The position numbers and the translations under genes were made by a program. Below, in pieces: positions 17,831 to 24,944 of a DNA stretch of 64,000 nt (the first letter of the stretch is position 1; the number at the start of each line of letters is the position of its first letter). Where the stretch lies: NCBI RefSeq assembly GCF_026625805.1, contig NZ_CP113064.1:3264657-3328656 (forward strand), given 5' to 3'. The stretch is from Brevundimonas sp. SL130 (GTDB lineage Bacteria > Pseudomonadota > Alphaproteobacteria > Caulobacterales > Caulobacteraceae). Under the pieces are notes generated by a model. It was not told the origin of the DNA. It was given only the letters and a program-made list of their open reading frames with translations, and did no database searches.

Positions 17831-17867
17831 GGATCAGGGGAAATCTAACAGATCAGCGACAAACAAG

Positions 17868-18003
17868 GACAGGTCGCGCCAGCGACCAGGAGGGGGCGAC
17901 TCGGTCTCTGATATTTTAGCGGGTCGCCTTCGCCGTCGGAGTCACCCCCTCCTGACCGCTTCGCGGTCTGTCCTCCCCATGCGCCTTCGCGCATGGGGAG
18001 GTG
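17868..18003. repeat. REP-like long palindrome, right part, split by IS110
   Basis: The sequence folds on itself. 17868-17896 (GACAGGTCGC... AGGAGGGGG) pairs with 17946-17974 (CCCCCTCCTGAC... CTGTC) with few mismatches. A terminal 13-bp hairpin follows (CCTCCCCATGCGC with its complement around CTTC, 17973-18002). The missing left hairpin is at 16640-16667 on the far side of the insertion sequence. Confidence 0.75.
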
Positions 18004-18007
18004 AAAA

Positions 18008-19213
18008 TCAGGCCCCCACCGCCTTCATCGAAACCGAGACGTCCGCCAGCTTCGCCACATCCACCGGCGTCCCCTTCCCGATCAGCTGTTTGCCCGCCAT
18101 GAACTCCGGCGGCGCATTGACCGCCTCGACGCAGACCACTCGGTCCCCGTTCAGGTGAAACACCGCAAAGCCCCCCGCCGTCGGATCGCCCCGCACCACC
18201 TGACGGTCCGCATCGAACGTCAGACCCGCGATCTGAAGCTTGAAGTCGTACTGATCGGACCAGAACCACGGCACCTCGGCCGCCGGCCCCGGTCGTCCGA
18301 CGATGGCCGCCGCCGCCTGCTTGGCCTGTTCCAGCGCATTGGGCACGCTCTCCAGCCGGCGCGACACCCCGCCGTGAACCGGAACCGGCCGCCGCGTCAT
18401 GTCGCCGACGGCGAAGACGGCCGGGTCGCTGGTCCGCGCCTGCTCGTCCACCACCACCCCGTCGTCGCAGCGCAGGCCCGCCGACCGCGCCAGGCTGTCG
18501 CACGCCAGGGCGCCGACCCCGACCAGAACCGCATCCGCCTGCACCACCGATCCGTCCGCCAGGGTCACGCCGTCAGGGGCCACGGCGACCACCTCGGCCC
18601 CGGTCATAATCTCGACCCCATGCGCCCGATGCTGGGCGGTGAAGAAGGTCGAAAGCGTCTCCGACGCCACCCGGGCCAGCACGCGCGGCGCCCGTTCGAT
18701 CACCACCGCCTCGGCGCCCAGGGCCCGGGCCGAGGCCGCCGTCTCAAGCCCCACATAGCCGCCGCCGACCACCGCCAGCCGCTTGCCCGGCCCCAGTACG
18801 GCCTTCAGCCGTTCCGCGTCCTTCAGCGTCCGCAGCTCCAGCAGGTCGGGATGATCTCCGCCCGGAACCGGCAGTTTCCGCGCCGTCGATCCCGTCGCCA
18901 GCACCAGGACATCATAGGTCTCGCTCGATCCGTTCTGGAAGGCGACCGTCTTCGCCTCCAGGTCCACCGACACGGCGACCATCGACGGCCGAAACTCGAT
19001 GCCCTGTTCGGCATAGAAGCTCAGCGGCCGCAGCAGCAGCGCCTCCAGATCCGCCTCGCCCTTCAGCCAGGCCTTGGACAGGGGGGGCCGCTGATAGGGC
19101 GGCGCATCCTCCTCGCCCACCAGCACGATCGGCCCCTCATGGCCGTACTGCCGCAGAAACGCCGCGACGGAGCCGCCGGCATGTCCGGCGCCGATGATCA
19201 GAATCTTGGTCAT
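18008..19213 (-). CDS. FAD-dependent ferredoxin/rhodocoxin-type NAD(P)H reductase
   Basis: This 401-residue pyridine nucleotide-disulfide fold oxidoreductase resembles putidaredoxin and rhodocoxin reductases. The FAD-binding GAGHAGGSVA is at residue 8, YQRPPLSKAWL near 40, LATGSTARKLP near 104 (ATG motif), the NAD-binding GGGYVGLETAASARALG near 150, and AVGDMTRRP near 268. The C-terminal reductase domain includes WFWSDQYDFKLQIAG. It should pass electrons from NAD(P)H to a [2Fe-2S] ferredoxin. No ferredoxin or P450 gene lies nearby, so the partner is unknown. It is transcribed away from the his locus. Confidence 0.87.
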   Translation of the reverse strand: MTKILIIGAGHAGGSVAAFLRQYGHEGPIVLVGEEDAPPYQRPPLSKAWLKGEADLEALLLRPLSFYAEQGIEFRPSMVAVSVDLEAKTVAFQNGSSETYDVLVLATGSTARKLPVPGGDHPDLLELRTLKDAERLKAVLGPGKRLAVVGGGYVGLETAASARALGAEAVVIERAPRVLARVASETLSTFFTAQHRAHGVEIMTGAEVVAVAPDGVTLADGSVVQADAVLVGVGALACDSLARSAGLRCDDGVVVDEQARTSDPAVFAVGDMTRRPVPVHGGVSRRLESVPNALEQAKQAAAAIVGRPGPAAEVPWFWSDQYDFKLQIAGLTFDADRQVVRGDPTAGGFAVFHLNGDRVVCVEAVNAPPEFMAGKQLIGKGTPVDVAKLADVSVSMKAVGA

Positions 19214-19225
19214 GGGCGTGGTTTA

Positions 19226-19253
19226 GAGTGGCGAGTGGCGAGTGGCGAGTGGC
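19226..19253. repeat. Tandem heptamer, four copies of GAGTGGC
   Basis: Four perfect head-to-tail copies of GAGTGGC lie between the reductase start and the first his-locus palindrome. Copy number is likely to vary by slippage. Confidence 0.8.
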
Positions 19254-19257
19254 GGAT

Positions 19258-19345
19258 CAGTGAAGAGTGCTAGTGAGCAAGAGGTGAGCCAGGCACATCC
19301 AGCTCACTCCTCGCTCACTCCCCGCTCACCCCTTGCTCACTAAAC
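19258..19345. repeat. Palindromic repeat family B, copy 1
   Basis: The left part, TCAGTGAAGAGTGCTAGTGA, runs into GCAAGAGGTGAGC. The right part ends with GCTCACCCCTTGCTCACTAA, roughly its reverse complement. The central part carries extra copies of CTCACTC. Related copies lie at 21893-21986 and 23465-23558, all within the histidine locus. Confidence 0.75.
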
Positions 19346-19350
19346 ACCCC

Positions 19351-19386
19351 TTGACCGTTCCACTGTTACAGCATAGTGGAACGCGC
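19351..19386 (+). promoter_or_regulatory. Promoter with palindromic operator for the TrpR-like regulator
   Basis: TTGACC at 19351-19356 fits a -35 box. It is followed by GTTCCACT (19357-19364) and AGTGGAAC (19375-19382), a perfect 8-bp inverted repeat with 10 bases between. The right arm overlaps the place of the -10 box (CATAGT, 19372-19377). ATG at 19387 follows closely, so the message may be leaderless. A repressor on this site would block the promoter, and the regulator encoded next is the obvious candidate. Confidence 0.6.
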
Positions 19387-19677
19387 ATGACGACCCCGCC
19401 CGCCCGCGACGCCCTCTATGACGCCCTGCTGTCGATGCAGACGCGCGCCGAGATCGACGCCTTCCTGGCCGATCTCTGCACTCCGGCGGAACTGCGCGCC
19501 TTCGCCGAGCGCTGGCAGGTGGCGCGCCTGCTCGACGCCGGCGACAAGTCCTATCGCGAGATCGCGGCCGAGGCTCACGCCAGCCCCACCACCGTCGTCC
19601 GCGTCGCCCGTTATCTCAAAGACATGCCGCACCAGGGCTACCGCATCGCCCTGGACCGCCTGAAGACCCCGAACTGA
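19387..19677 (+). CDS. TrpR-superfamily regulator (YerC/YecD type)
   Basis: The 96-residue protein has the all-helical TrpR fold: LADLCTPAELRAFAERWQVA followed by the helix-turn-helix SYREIAAEAHASPTTVVRVARYL. ATG at 19387 is preferred over 19333, because the longer frame begins inside the palindromic repeat and crosses the operator. YerC-type proteins beside histidine genes have been proposed as histidine-responsive repressors. Here the gene sits 10 bases upstream of hisG and behind a clean palindrome, so autoregulation and control of hisG and hisD are plausible. The ligand is not shown by the sequence. Confidence 0.82.
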   Translation: MTTPPARDALYDALLSMQTRAEIDAFLADLCTPAELRAFAERWQVARLLDAGDKSYREIAAEAHASPTTVVRVARYLKDMPHQGYRIALDRLKTPN

Positions 19678-19687
19678 GTATCCGAAC

Positions 19688-20569
19688 ATGAGCACCGTAC
19701 AGGGCCGGCTTCGCATCGCCGTGCAGAAATCCGGCCGTCTGGCCGACCGCAGCCTCGACCTGATCCGCGACGCGGGTCTGAAATGGGTCAAGGGCCACAA
19801 CGACCTGCTGTATCGGGTCGAGAACTATCCGATCGACCTGCTGCGCGTCCGCGACGACGACATCCCCACCTTCGTGGCCGACGGCGTCTGCGACTTAGGC
19901 ATCGTCGGCGAGAATGTTTTGGAGGAGGGCCGCAACGGCGGCGCCAACGCCTCCGTCGTCATGCCCCTGGGCTTTGGCCGCTGCACCCTGAAGATCGCTA
20001 CGCCCCCGACCCTGGCCTATGACGGCCCGGCCTCGCTGGACGGACTGCGTATCGCCACGTCGTATCCGAAGATCCTGCGCCGCTTCCTGGACGAGCGTGG
20101 CGTCAAGGCCGACATCGTCGTCATGCGCGGCGCCGTCGAGGTCGCGCCCCGGCTGAAGCTGGCCGCCGCCATCTGCGACCTGGTCTCGACCGGCGCGACG
20201 CTGGAGGCCAACGGCCTGGGCGCCAAGGACACGGTGCTGGAAAGCCAGGCCGTCCTGATCCAGTCCCCCGTCGCCCCCGAGCCCGCCCTGCAACACCTGT
20301 TGGACAGCATCATCGAGCGGATGTCGGGCGTCGTGTCTTCGCAAGGCGCCAAATACGTCATGCTGAACGCCCCGCGTTCGGCGCTTGACCAGATAACCGC
20401 CATCCTGCCGGGCGCCGGTTCGCCCACCGTCATGCCGCTGATGGGCCGCGACGACGCCGTCGCCGTCCACGCCGTCTGTCAGGAGGCCGTCTTCTGGGAG
20501 ACGCTGGAGAAGCTGAAGGCCGCCGGCGCCTCGGCCATCCTGGTCCTGCCCATCGAGAAGATGATGTGA
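19688..20569 (+). CDS. hisG: ATP phosphoribosyltransferase
   Basis: HisG catalyses the first, feedback-controlled step of histidine synthesis, joining ATP and PRPP. The 293-residue protein is of the long form. Markers are RIAVQKSGRLAD near residue 8, the LGIVGENVLEE segment near 68, IATSYPKILRRFL near 120 and the PRPP loop DLVSTGATLEANGL near 160. The C-terminal domain after residue 215 (YVMLNAPRSALDQI) is the ACT-like histidine-binding part, so allosteric inhibition is expected and no HisZ is required. Its stop overlaps the hisD start (TGATG). Confidence 0.95.
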   Translation: MSTVQGRLRIAVQKSGRLADRSLDLIRDAGLKWVKGHNDLLYRVENYPIDLLRVRDDDIPTFVADGVCDLGIVGENVLEEGRNGGANASVVMPLGFGRCTLKIATPPTLAYDGPASLDGLRIATSYPKILRRFLDERGVKADIVVMRGAVEVAPRLKLAAAICDLVSTGATLEANGLGAKDTVLESQAVLIQSPVAPEPALQHLLDSIIERMSGVVSSQGAKYVMLNAPRSALDQITAILPGAGSPTVMPLMGRDDAVAVHAVCQEAVFWETLEKLKAAGASAILVLPIEKMM

Positions 20570-21876
20570 TGAAACTCATCGACTGGTCCTCCCTCGACGC
20601 CGCCGGAAAAAAAGCGGCCCTGGCCCGCCCGGCCCAGCGCACCGCCGGCGACGTGACCGAGGTGGTCCGCACCATCCTGGACGACGTGCGTATCCGCGGC
20701 GGCGCGGCGGTCGCCGACTGGTGCCTGAAGCTGGACAAGGCCCCGCCCCGCCGCATCGCCATCACGCCGCAAGCCGTGGCCGAGGCCCGCAACGCCCTGC
20801 CGCCCGGCGACGTGCGCGCCCTGCGCATGGCGGCCGAGAATGTCCGCGTCTTCCACCAGGCGACCAAGCCCGAAGACACGCCCTTCATCGAGACCACCCC
20901 CGGCGTGCGCTCGAAACTGGCCTGGCGTCCCATCGCCTCCGCCGGTCTCTACATCCCCGGCGGCACCGCCCCTCTTTTCTCCTCCCTGCTGATGCTGGCC
21001 ATTCCGGCCGGGGTCGCGGGCGTGGGCCAGCGCGTCGCCGTCACCCCGCCTTCAAAAGACGGCGGCGTCCACCCCGCCATGATCCTGGCCGCCGCCGAGG
21101 CTGAGCTGGACGCCCTCTGGTTGATGGGCGGGGCCCAGGCCATCGCCGCCCTGACCTTCGGCGTCGAACTGGAGGACGGAATCATCCCCGCCTGCGACAA
21201 GCTGTTCGGTCCCGGCAACGCCTATGTCGCCGAAGCCAAGAAACAGGCGTCTGCTCTTCCGGGCGGCCCCGCCGTCGACATGCCCGCCGGCCCGTCGGAG
21301 CTGATGGTCATCGTCGACCGCGACGCCGCGCCCGAGATCGCCGCCGCCGACCTGCTCAGCCAGGCCGAGCATGACGCCGACGCCCAGGTCATCCTGGTCT
21401 CCACCAGCCGCGCCACCATCGACTACATCCTGTCGGAGGTTGAGACCCAGGTCGCCACCCTGCCGCGCGAAGCCATCGCCCGCGCCTCGCTGAACGAGGC
21501 CCGCGCCATCCTGGTCCGCGACCTCGACGCCGCCTGCGAAGTCGCCAACCTTTATGGCCCCGAACACCTGGCGATCCAGATCGACGATCCCGAACCCCTG
21601 GTGGATTCCATCAAGGCCGCCGGCGCCGTCTTCGTCGGTCGGTTCGCGGCCGAGACCCTGGGCGACTACGCCGCCGGCCCCAGCCACGTCCTGCCGACCG
21701 ACGGCGGCGCCCGCACCCTGGGCGGCGTCACCACCGCCAGCTTCATGACCACCATGTCGGTCCAGCTGGTCTCCGAGGCCGGCGCCCGCGCGCTTGCCCC
21801 CATCGCCGCCCGCCTGGCCCGGATGGAGGGCCTGGAAGCCCACGCCCGCGCCGCCGACCTGAGGGCCGAAGGATGA
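20569..21876 (+). CDS. hisD: Histidinol dehydrogenase
   Basis: HisD oxidises L-histidinol to L-histidine in two NAD-dependent steps. The start ATG at 20569 overlaps the hisG stop; the GTG just before it is unlikely. Markers are LYIPGGTAPLFSSLLMLAIPA near residue 128, the NAD-binding and active-site segment PACDKLFGPGNAYVAEAKK near 210, MPAGPSELMVI near 240 and the zinc and catalytic segment SQAEHDADAQVIL near 263. GDYAAGPSHVLPT near 364 holds the second conserved His. The 435-residue length is normal. Confidence 0.95.
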   Translation: MKLIDWSSLDAAGKKAALARPAQRTAGDVTEVVRTILDDVRIRGGAAVADWCLKLDKAPPRRIAITPQAVAEARNALPPGDVRALRMAAENVRVFHQATKPEDTPFIETTPGVRSKLAWRPIASAGLYIPGGTAPLFSSLLMLAIPAGVAGVGQRVAVTPPSKDGGVHPAMILAAAEAELDALWLMGGAQAIAALTFGVELEDGIIPACDKLFGPGNAYVAEAKKQASALPGGPAVDMPAGPSELMVIVDRDAAPEIAAADLLSQAEHDADAQVILVSTSRATIDYILSEVETQVATLPREAIARASLNEARAILVRDLDAACEVANLYGPEHLAIQIDDPEPLVDSIKAAGAVFVGRFAAETLGDYAAGPSHVLPTDGGARTLGGVTTASFMTTMSVQLVSEAGARALAPIAARLARMEGLEAHARAADLRAEG

Positions 21877-21892
21877 ACGTCGTCAGAGCGGG

Positions 21893-21986
21893 TTCAGTGA
21901 GGAGTGCGAGTGAGCAAAGAAGTGAGCGAGATCGCGCCGCCTTCACCGTTCTGAAGCTCACCTCTTGCTCACTAGCACTTTTCACC
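21893..21986. repeat. Palindromic repeat family B, copy 2
   Basis: TTCAGTGAGGAGTGCGAGTG on the left is mirrored by CTCACCTCTTGCTCACTAGC on the right, with a diverged centre. It fills the gap between hisD and the hisB fusion gene. Confidence 0.75.
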
Positions 21987-22012
21987 CCGGCCCTCCCCTA
22001 CGGAGCCGCCCA

Positions 22013-23437
22013 ATGACCCTGCCCGCCCCCTATCCCCCGCTGGTCTCCGGCGGCGACGGCCTGGACCGCTATCCCGGCGAGCCTGCCGCCCTCGCCGCCC
22101 GCATGGCCGCGATCTACGCCGTGCCCGCCGACCAGGTCCTGCCGGTGCGCGGCCTGACCCACGGGCTGGAGCTGGCCTATCGCCTCGCCGCCCGCGACGG
22201 CGGCTCGGTCGAGGCGCCCAAGGCCGAGCCCTATGACAGTCTCGCCGCCATCTATCCGGCCAAGGGAGCCCCCGCTGTCGTCGTCATCCGCGCCCTCGGC
22301 TCGCCCGAGGCCGTCGCCGAAATGGCCGCCCGCGTCGCCCCCGCCCTGCTGGTGGTGGACGAAGGCCTGATCGAGTTCTCCGACAGCGTCTCGGCCGCCA
22401 CCGTCGTCGCCGATCAGCCGAACCTGGTTGTGCTGCGCAGCCTGTCCCTGGCCTATGGTTTAGCCGGCGCCCGCGTCGGCGCCGCCATCGCCCAGGCCCC
22501 GACCCTGGCCCGCCTCGCCTCGGTGCTCGAACCCTACGCCCTGCCCGAACCCCTGGTCCGGCTGGCGCAACAGGCGCTGGACCCGTCGCGGATGATCGAG
22601 ACCGCCGAGCGGATCGCCTCGGTCCGGCGCGAGCGCGAGCGGATCGCCCGCGAACTGGGCCGCCAGATGCCGGTCGAACCCGGCGTGGGCCCCATCCTCA
22701 TGGCCCGGCCGGAAGACCCCGCCGCCGCCCTGGCCGCGTTGGCCACCTATGGCGTCGCGGCCGACCTGTCGGGCGACCGCCTGCGCCTGCCCGTCTCGAT
22801 CAAGCCCGAGGTCAACGATCGGCTGCTGGCCGCCTTCGGCCTGACGCCCGCCAAGCGCCGCCCCGCCCGCGTCGGCCAGGCCGTCCGCGATACGAAAGAG
22901 ACCCGCATCGTCTGCGCCGTCGACCTGGACGCCCCCGGCCCCATCAAGATCGAGACCGGCGTCGGCTTCTTCGACCATATGCTGGAGCAGATCGCGGCCC
23001 ACGGCGGCTTCTCCCTGCGGCTGCAATGCGAAGGCGACCTGCACACCGACCCCCACCACACCATCGAGGACAGCGCCATCGCCCTGGGCCAGGCGCTGAA
23101 ACAGGCGCTGGGTGAGCGCAAGGGCATCGCCCGCTACGGCTTCGTCCTGCCGATGGACGAGGCGAATGCGACCGTCTCCATCGACCTGTCCGGCCGCCCC
23201 TATCCGCTGTTCGAGGGCACGTTCGACACCCCCTTCATCGGCGACTACCGCACCGACCTGACGGCCCACGTCTTCCGCTCCCTGGCCGAGGCCATGGGCG
23301 CCGCGGTCCATATCTCGGTCACGGGCCAGGACGACCACCACAAGACCGAGGCTGTCTACAAGGCCTTCGGCCGCGCCCTGCGCCAGGCCATCCGGATCGA
23401 GGGCGATGCGGTGCCGTCCACCAAGGGGGTGCTGTGA
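22013..23437 (+). CDS. hisB: HisC-like pseudoenzyme fused to imidazoleglycerol-phosphate dehydratase
   Basis: The protein is 474 residues. Residues about 1-285 resemble a shortened histidinol-phosphate aminotransferase: VDEGLIEFSD near 115 and VVLRSLSLAYGLAGARVG near 139. The position of the PLP-binding lysine (normally SFSKAFGLAG) is Leu146. The segment that normally carries NPNNPTG is absent, so this half cannot be an active transaminase. Residues about 285-474 form a complete HisB dehydratase with TGVGFFDHMLEQ, HTDPHHTIEDSAIALG, PMDEA and DDHHKTEAVYKA metal-binding motifs. ATG 22013 has CGGAG upstream. The N-terminal half may be structural; an active HisC must be encoded elsewhere. Confidence 0.85.
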   Translation: MTLPAPYPPLVSGGDGLDRYPGEPAALAARMAAIYAVPADQVLPVRGLTHGLELAYRLAARDGGSVEAPKAEPYDSLAAIYPAKGAPAVVVIRALGSPEAVAEMAARVAPALLVVDEGLIEFSDSVSAATVVADQPNLVVLRSLSLAYGLAGARVGAAIAQAPTLARLASVLEPYALPEPLVRLAQQALDPSRMIETAERIASVRRERERIARELGRQMPVEPGVGPILMARPEDPAAALAALATYGVAADLSGDRLRLPVSIKPEVNDRLLAAFGLTPAKRRPARVGQAVRDTKETRIVCAVDLDAPGPIKIETGVGFFDHMLEQIAAHGGFSLRLQCEGDLHTDPHHTIEDSAIALGQALKQALGERKGIARYGFVLPMDEANATVSIDLSGRPYPLFEGTFDTPFIGDYRTDLTAHVFRSLAEAMGAAVHISVTGQDDHHKTEAVYKAFGRALRQAIRIEGDAVPSTKGVL

Positions 23438-23464
23438 TGGGCGCGGTTTTCACCGTCGGAGGCG

Positions 23465-23558
23465 GTTCAGTGAAGAGTGCTAGTGAGCGAGAAGTGAGCT
23501 TCTGGGCGTCAACGCCTGCACAGTCCCGCTCACCTCTTCGCTCACTAGCACGCCTCAC
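23465..23558. repeat. Palindromic repeat family B, copy 3
   Basis: The arms starting GTGCTAGTGAGCGA (from 23478) and ending TCGCTCACTAGCAC (to 23551) are almost perfectly complementary over about 23 bases. It separates hisB from hisH and ends about 15 bases before the hisH start. Confidence 0.8.
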
Positions 23559-23573
23559 CCAAGCCCTCCCCAA

Positions 23574-24188
23574 ATGACCGAAGTCGCCATCATCGCCTAT
23601 GGCGCCGGCAACGTCGCCTCGGTCCAGTTCGCGCTCGAGCGTCTGGGCGCCGTCGTCCGCCTGACCGACGATCCCGCCGTGATCGCCGAGGCCGAACGGG
23701 TCATCCTGCCCGGCGTCGGCGCGGCCGGCTACGCCATGAGCCGCCTGTCGGAGCTGGGCCTGGTCGAATCGATCCGCGCCTTCCCCCGCCCCCTGCTGGG
23801 CGTCTGCCTGGGCCAACAACTGCTGTTCGAAACCAGCCAGGAGGGCGAGGGCGTCGATCTGCTGGGCTTCATCCCCGGCGCCGTCTCCCGGCTGGAGCCG
23901 GCGGGCGCCCTGCCCGTGCCGCATATGGGCTGGAGCCGGCTGACGCGCGACCGCGACGACCCGCTGCTGGAGGGGGTCGCCGACGGCGCCTACGCCTATT
24001 TCGTCCACGGCTATGTCTGTCCCGACGGCCCCGCCACCCTGGCCCGCGCCGACTATGGCGGCCCCGTCCCCGCCATGGTCCGCGCCGCCAACCGCTGGGG
24101 CTGCCAGTTCCACCCCGAGCGCTCGGCCGAGGCCGGGGCGACCATTCTCAGGAACTTCCTGAGCCTGCCCGAGAATCCATCATGCTGA
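23574..24188 (+). CDS. hisH: Imidazole glycerol phosphate synthase, glutamine amidotransferase subunit
   Basis: HisH supplies ammonia from glutamine to HisF. The class I amidotransferase triad is present: Cys in LLGVCLGQQLLFE near residue 80, His and Glu in GCQFHPERSAEAG near 182. The N-terminal IIAYGAGNVASV and the oxyanion strand PGVGAAGYAM near 45 are typical. Length is 204 residues. Its end overlaps hisA by seven bases, so hisH, hisA and probably hisF are translated from one message. Confidence 0.95.
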   Translation: MTEVAIIAYGAGNVASVQFALERLGAVVRLTDDPAVIAEAERVILPGVGAAGYAMSRLSELGLVESIRAFPRPLLGVCLGQQLLFETSQEGEGVDLLGFIPGAVSRLEPAGALPVPHMGWSRLTRDRDDPLLEGVADGAYAYFVHGYVCPDGPATLARADYGGPVPAMVRAANRWGCQFHPERSAEAGATILRNFLSLPENPSC

Positions 24189-24913
24189 TCTACCCCGCCA
24201 TCGACCTGAAGGACGGCGTCTGCGTGCGCCTGATGCACGGCAAGTTCGACCAGGTGACGCAATACGACGAACAGCCCGCCGCCCGCCTCAGCGCCTTCGC
24301 GGCCGAGGGCGCCGAGTGGATTCACATCGTCGATCTGGACGGCGCCGAGGCCGGCCAGGCCATGCAGCACGCCCTGATCGGCGACCTGACCCAGGCCATC
24401 GAGGTCAAGATCCAGTCCGGCGGCGGCGTCCGCGGCGCCAATGACGTGGCCAAGCTGCTGGACGCGGGCGTGTCGCGCGTCGTCGTCGGCTCGCTGGCGG
24501 TGACCCAGCCCAATGACGTCGCCGCCTGGCTCAAGGGCTTCGGCGTCGAACACATCACCCTGGCCCTGGACGTGAAGATCGAGGACGGCGTGCCCGTCCC
24601 CGCCCTGAAGGGCTGGACCCAGTCGTCCGGCGTCACCCTGTGGGAGGCGCTGGATCGTTATCCCAAGGGGACGGCCAAACACCTGCTGGTCACCGACGTC
24701 GGCCGCGACGGCGCCATGACCGGGCCCAATCTGGAGCTGCTGGCCGAGATCCGCCGCCGCCGCCCCGATCTGGCGCTCCAGGCCTCGGGCGGGGTGTCGT
24801 CTCTGGACGACATCGCCGCAATCACGGCCCTGGGCTGCGACGGCGCCATCGTCGGCCGCGCCCTGTACGAGAACCGTTTCTCCTTGCCGCAAGCCATAGC
24901 GACGGCGGCATGA
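24182..24913 (+). CDS. hisA: ProFAR isomerase
   Basis: HisA is the (beta-alpha)8 barrel that isomerises N'-[(5-phosphoribosyl)formimino]-AICAR ribonucleotide. The general acid/base Asp of PAIDLKDGVCVRL is near residue 8 and the second Asp is in VTDVGRDGAMTGPN near 172. Phosphate-binding turns are IQSGGGVRG near 77 and QASGGVSSLDD near 200. It has 243 residues, a normal length. The start lies inside the hisH coding region. Confidence 0.95.
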   Translation: MLIYPAIDLKDGVCVRLMHGKFDQVTQYDEQPAARLSAFAAEGAEWIHIVDLDGAEAGQAMQHALIGDLTQAIEVKIQSGGGVRGANDVAKLLDAGVSRVVVGSLAVTQPNDVAAWLKGFGVEHITLALDVKIEDGVPVPALKGWTQSSGVTLWEALDRYPKGTAKHLLVTDVGRDGAMTGPNLELLAEIRRRRPDLALQASGGVSSLDDIAAITALGCDGAIVGRALYENRFSLPQAIATAA

Positions 24914-24944
24914 CAGCCCAGTCTTCAGCCAAGAGGGCGGTCCG

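Larger units (their letters stand above)
16668..17867 (-). mobile_element. IS110-family insertion sequence, about 1.2 kb
   Basis: The bounds were found by rejoining the REP-like sequence on both sides. The dinucleotide AG (CT on the transposase strand) occurs at both junctions (16666-16667 and 17866-17867), as expected of the core dinucleotide in IS110 elements, which have no terminal inverted repeats. The transposase stop lies eight bases from one end. About 235 non-coding bases lie between its start and the other end, the layout of the IS110 subgroup whose bridge RNA sits upstream of the transposase. Insertion into REP-like palindromes is a known habit of this family. Confidence 0.85.

Noticed and set aside
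19226-19345. Possible CRISPR array
   Set aside because: The GAGTGGC copies are directly adjacent without spacers and the following repeats are inverted; no cas gene is present.
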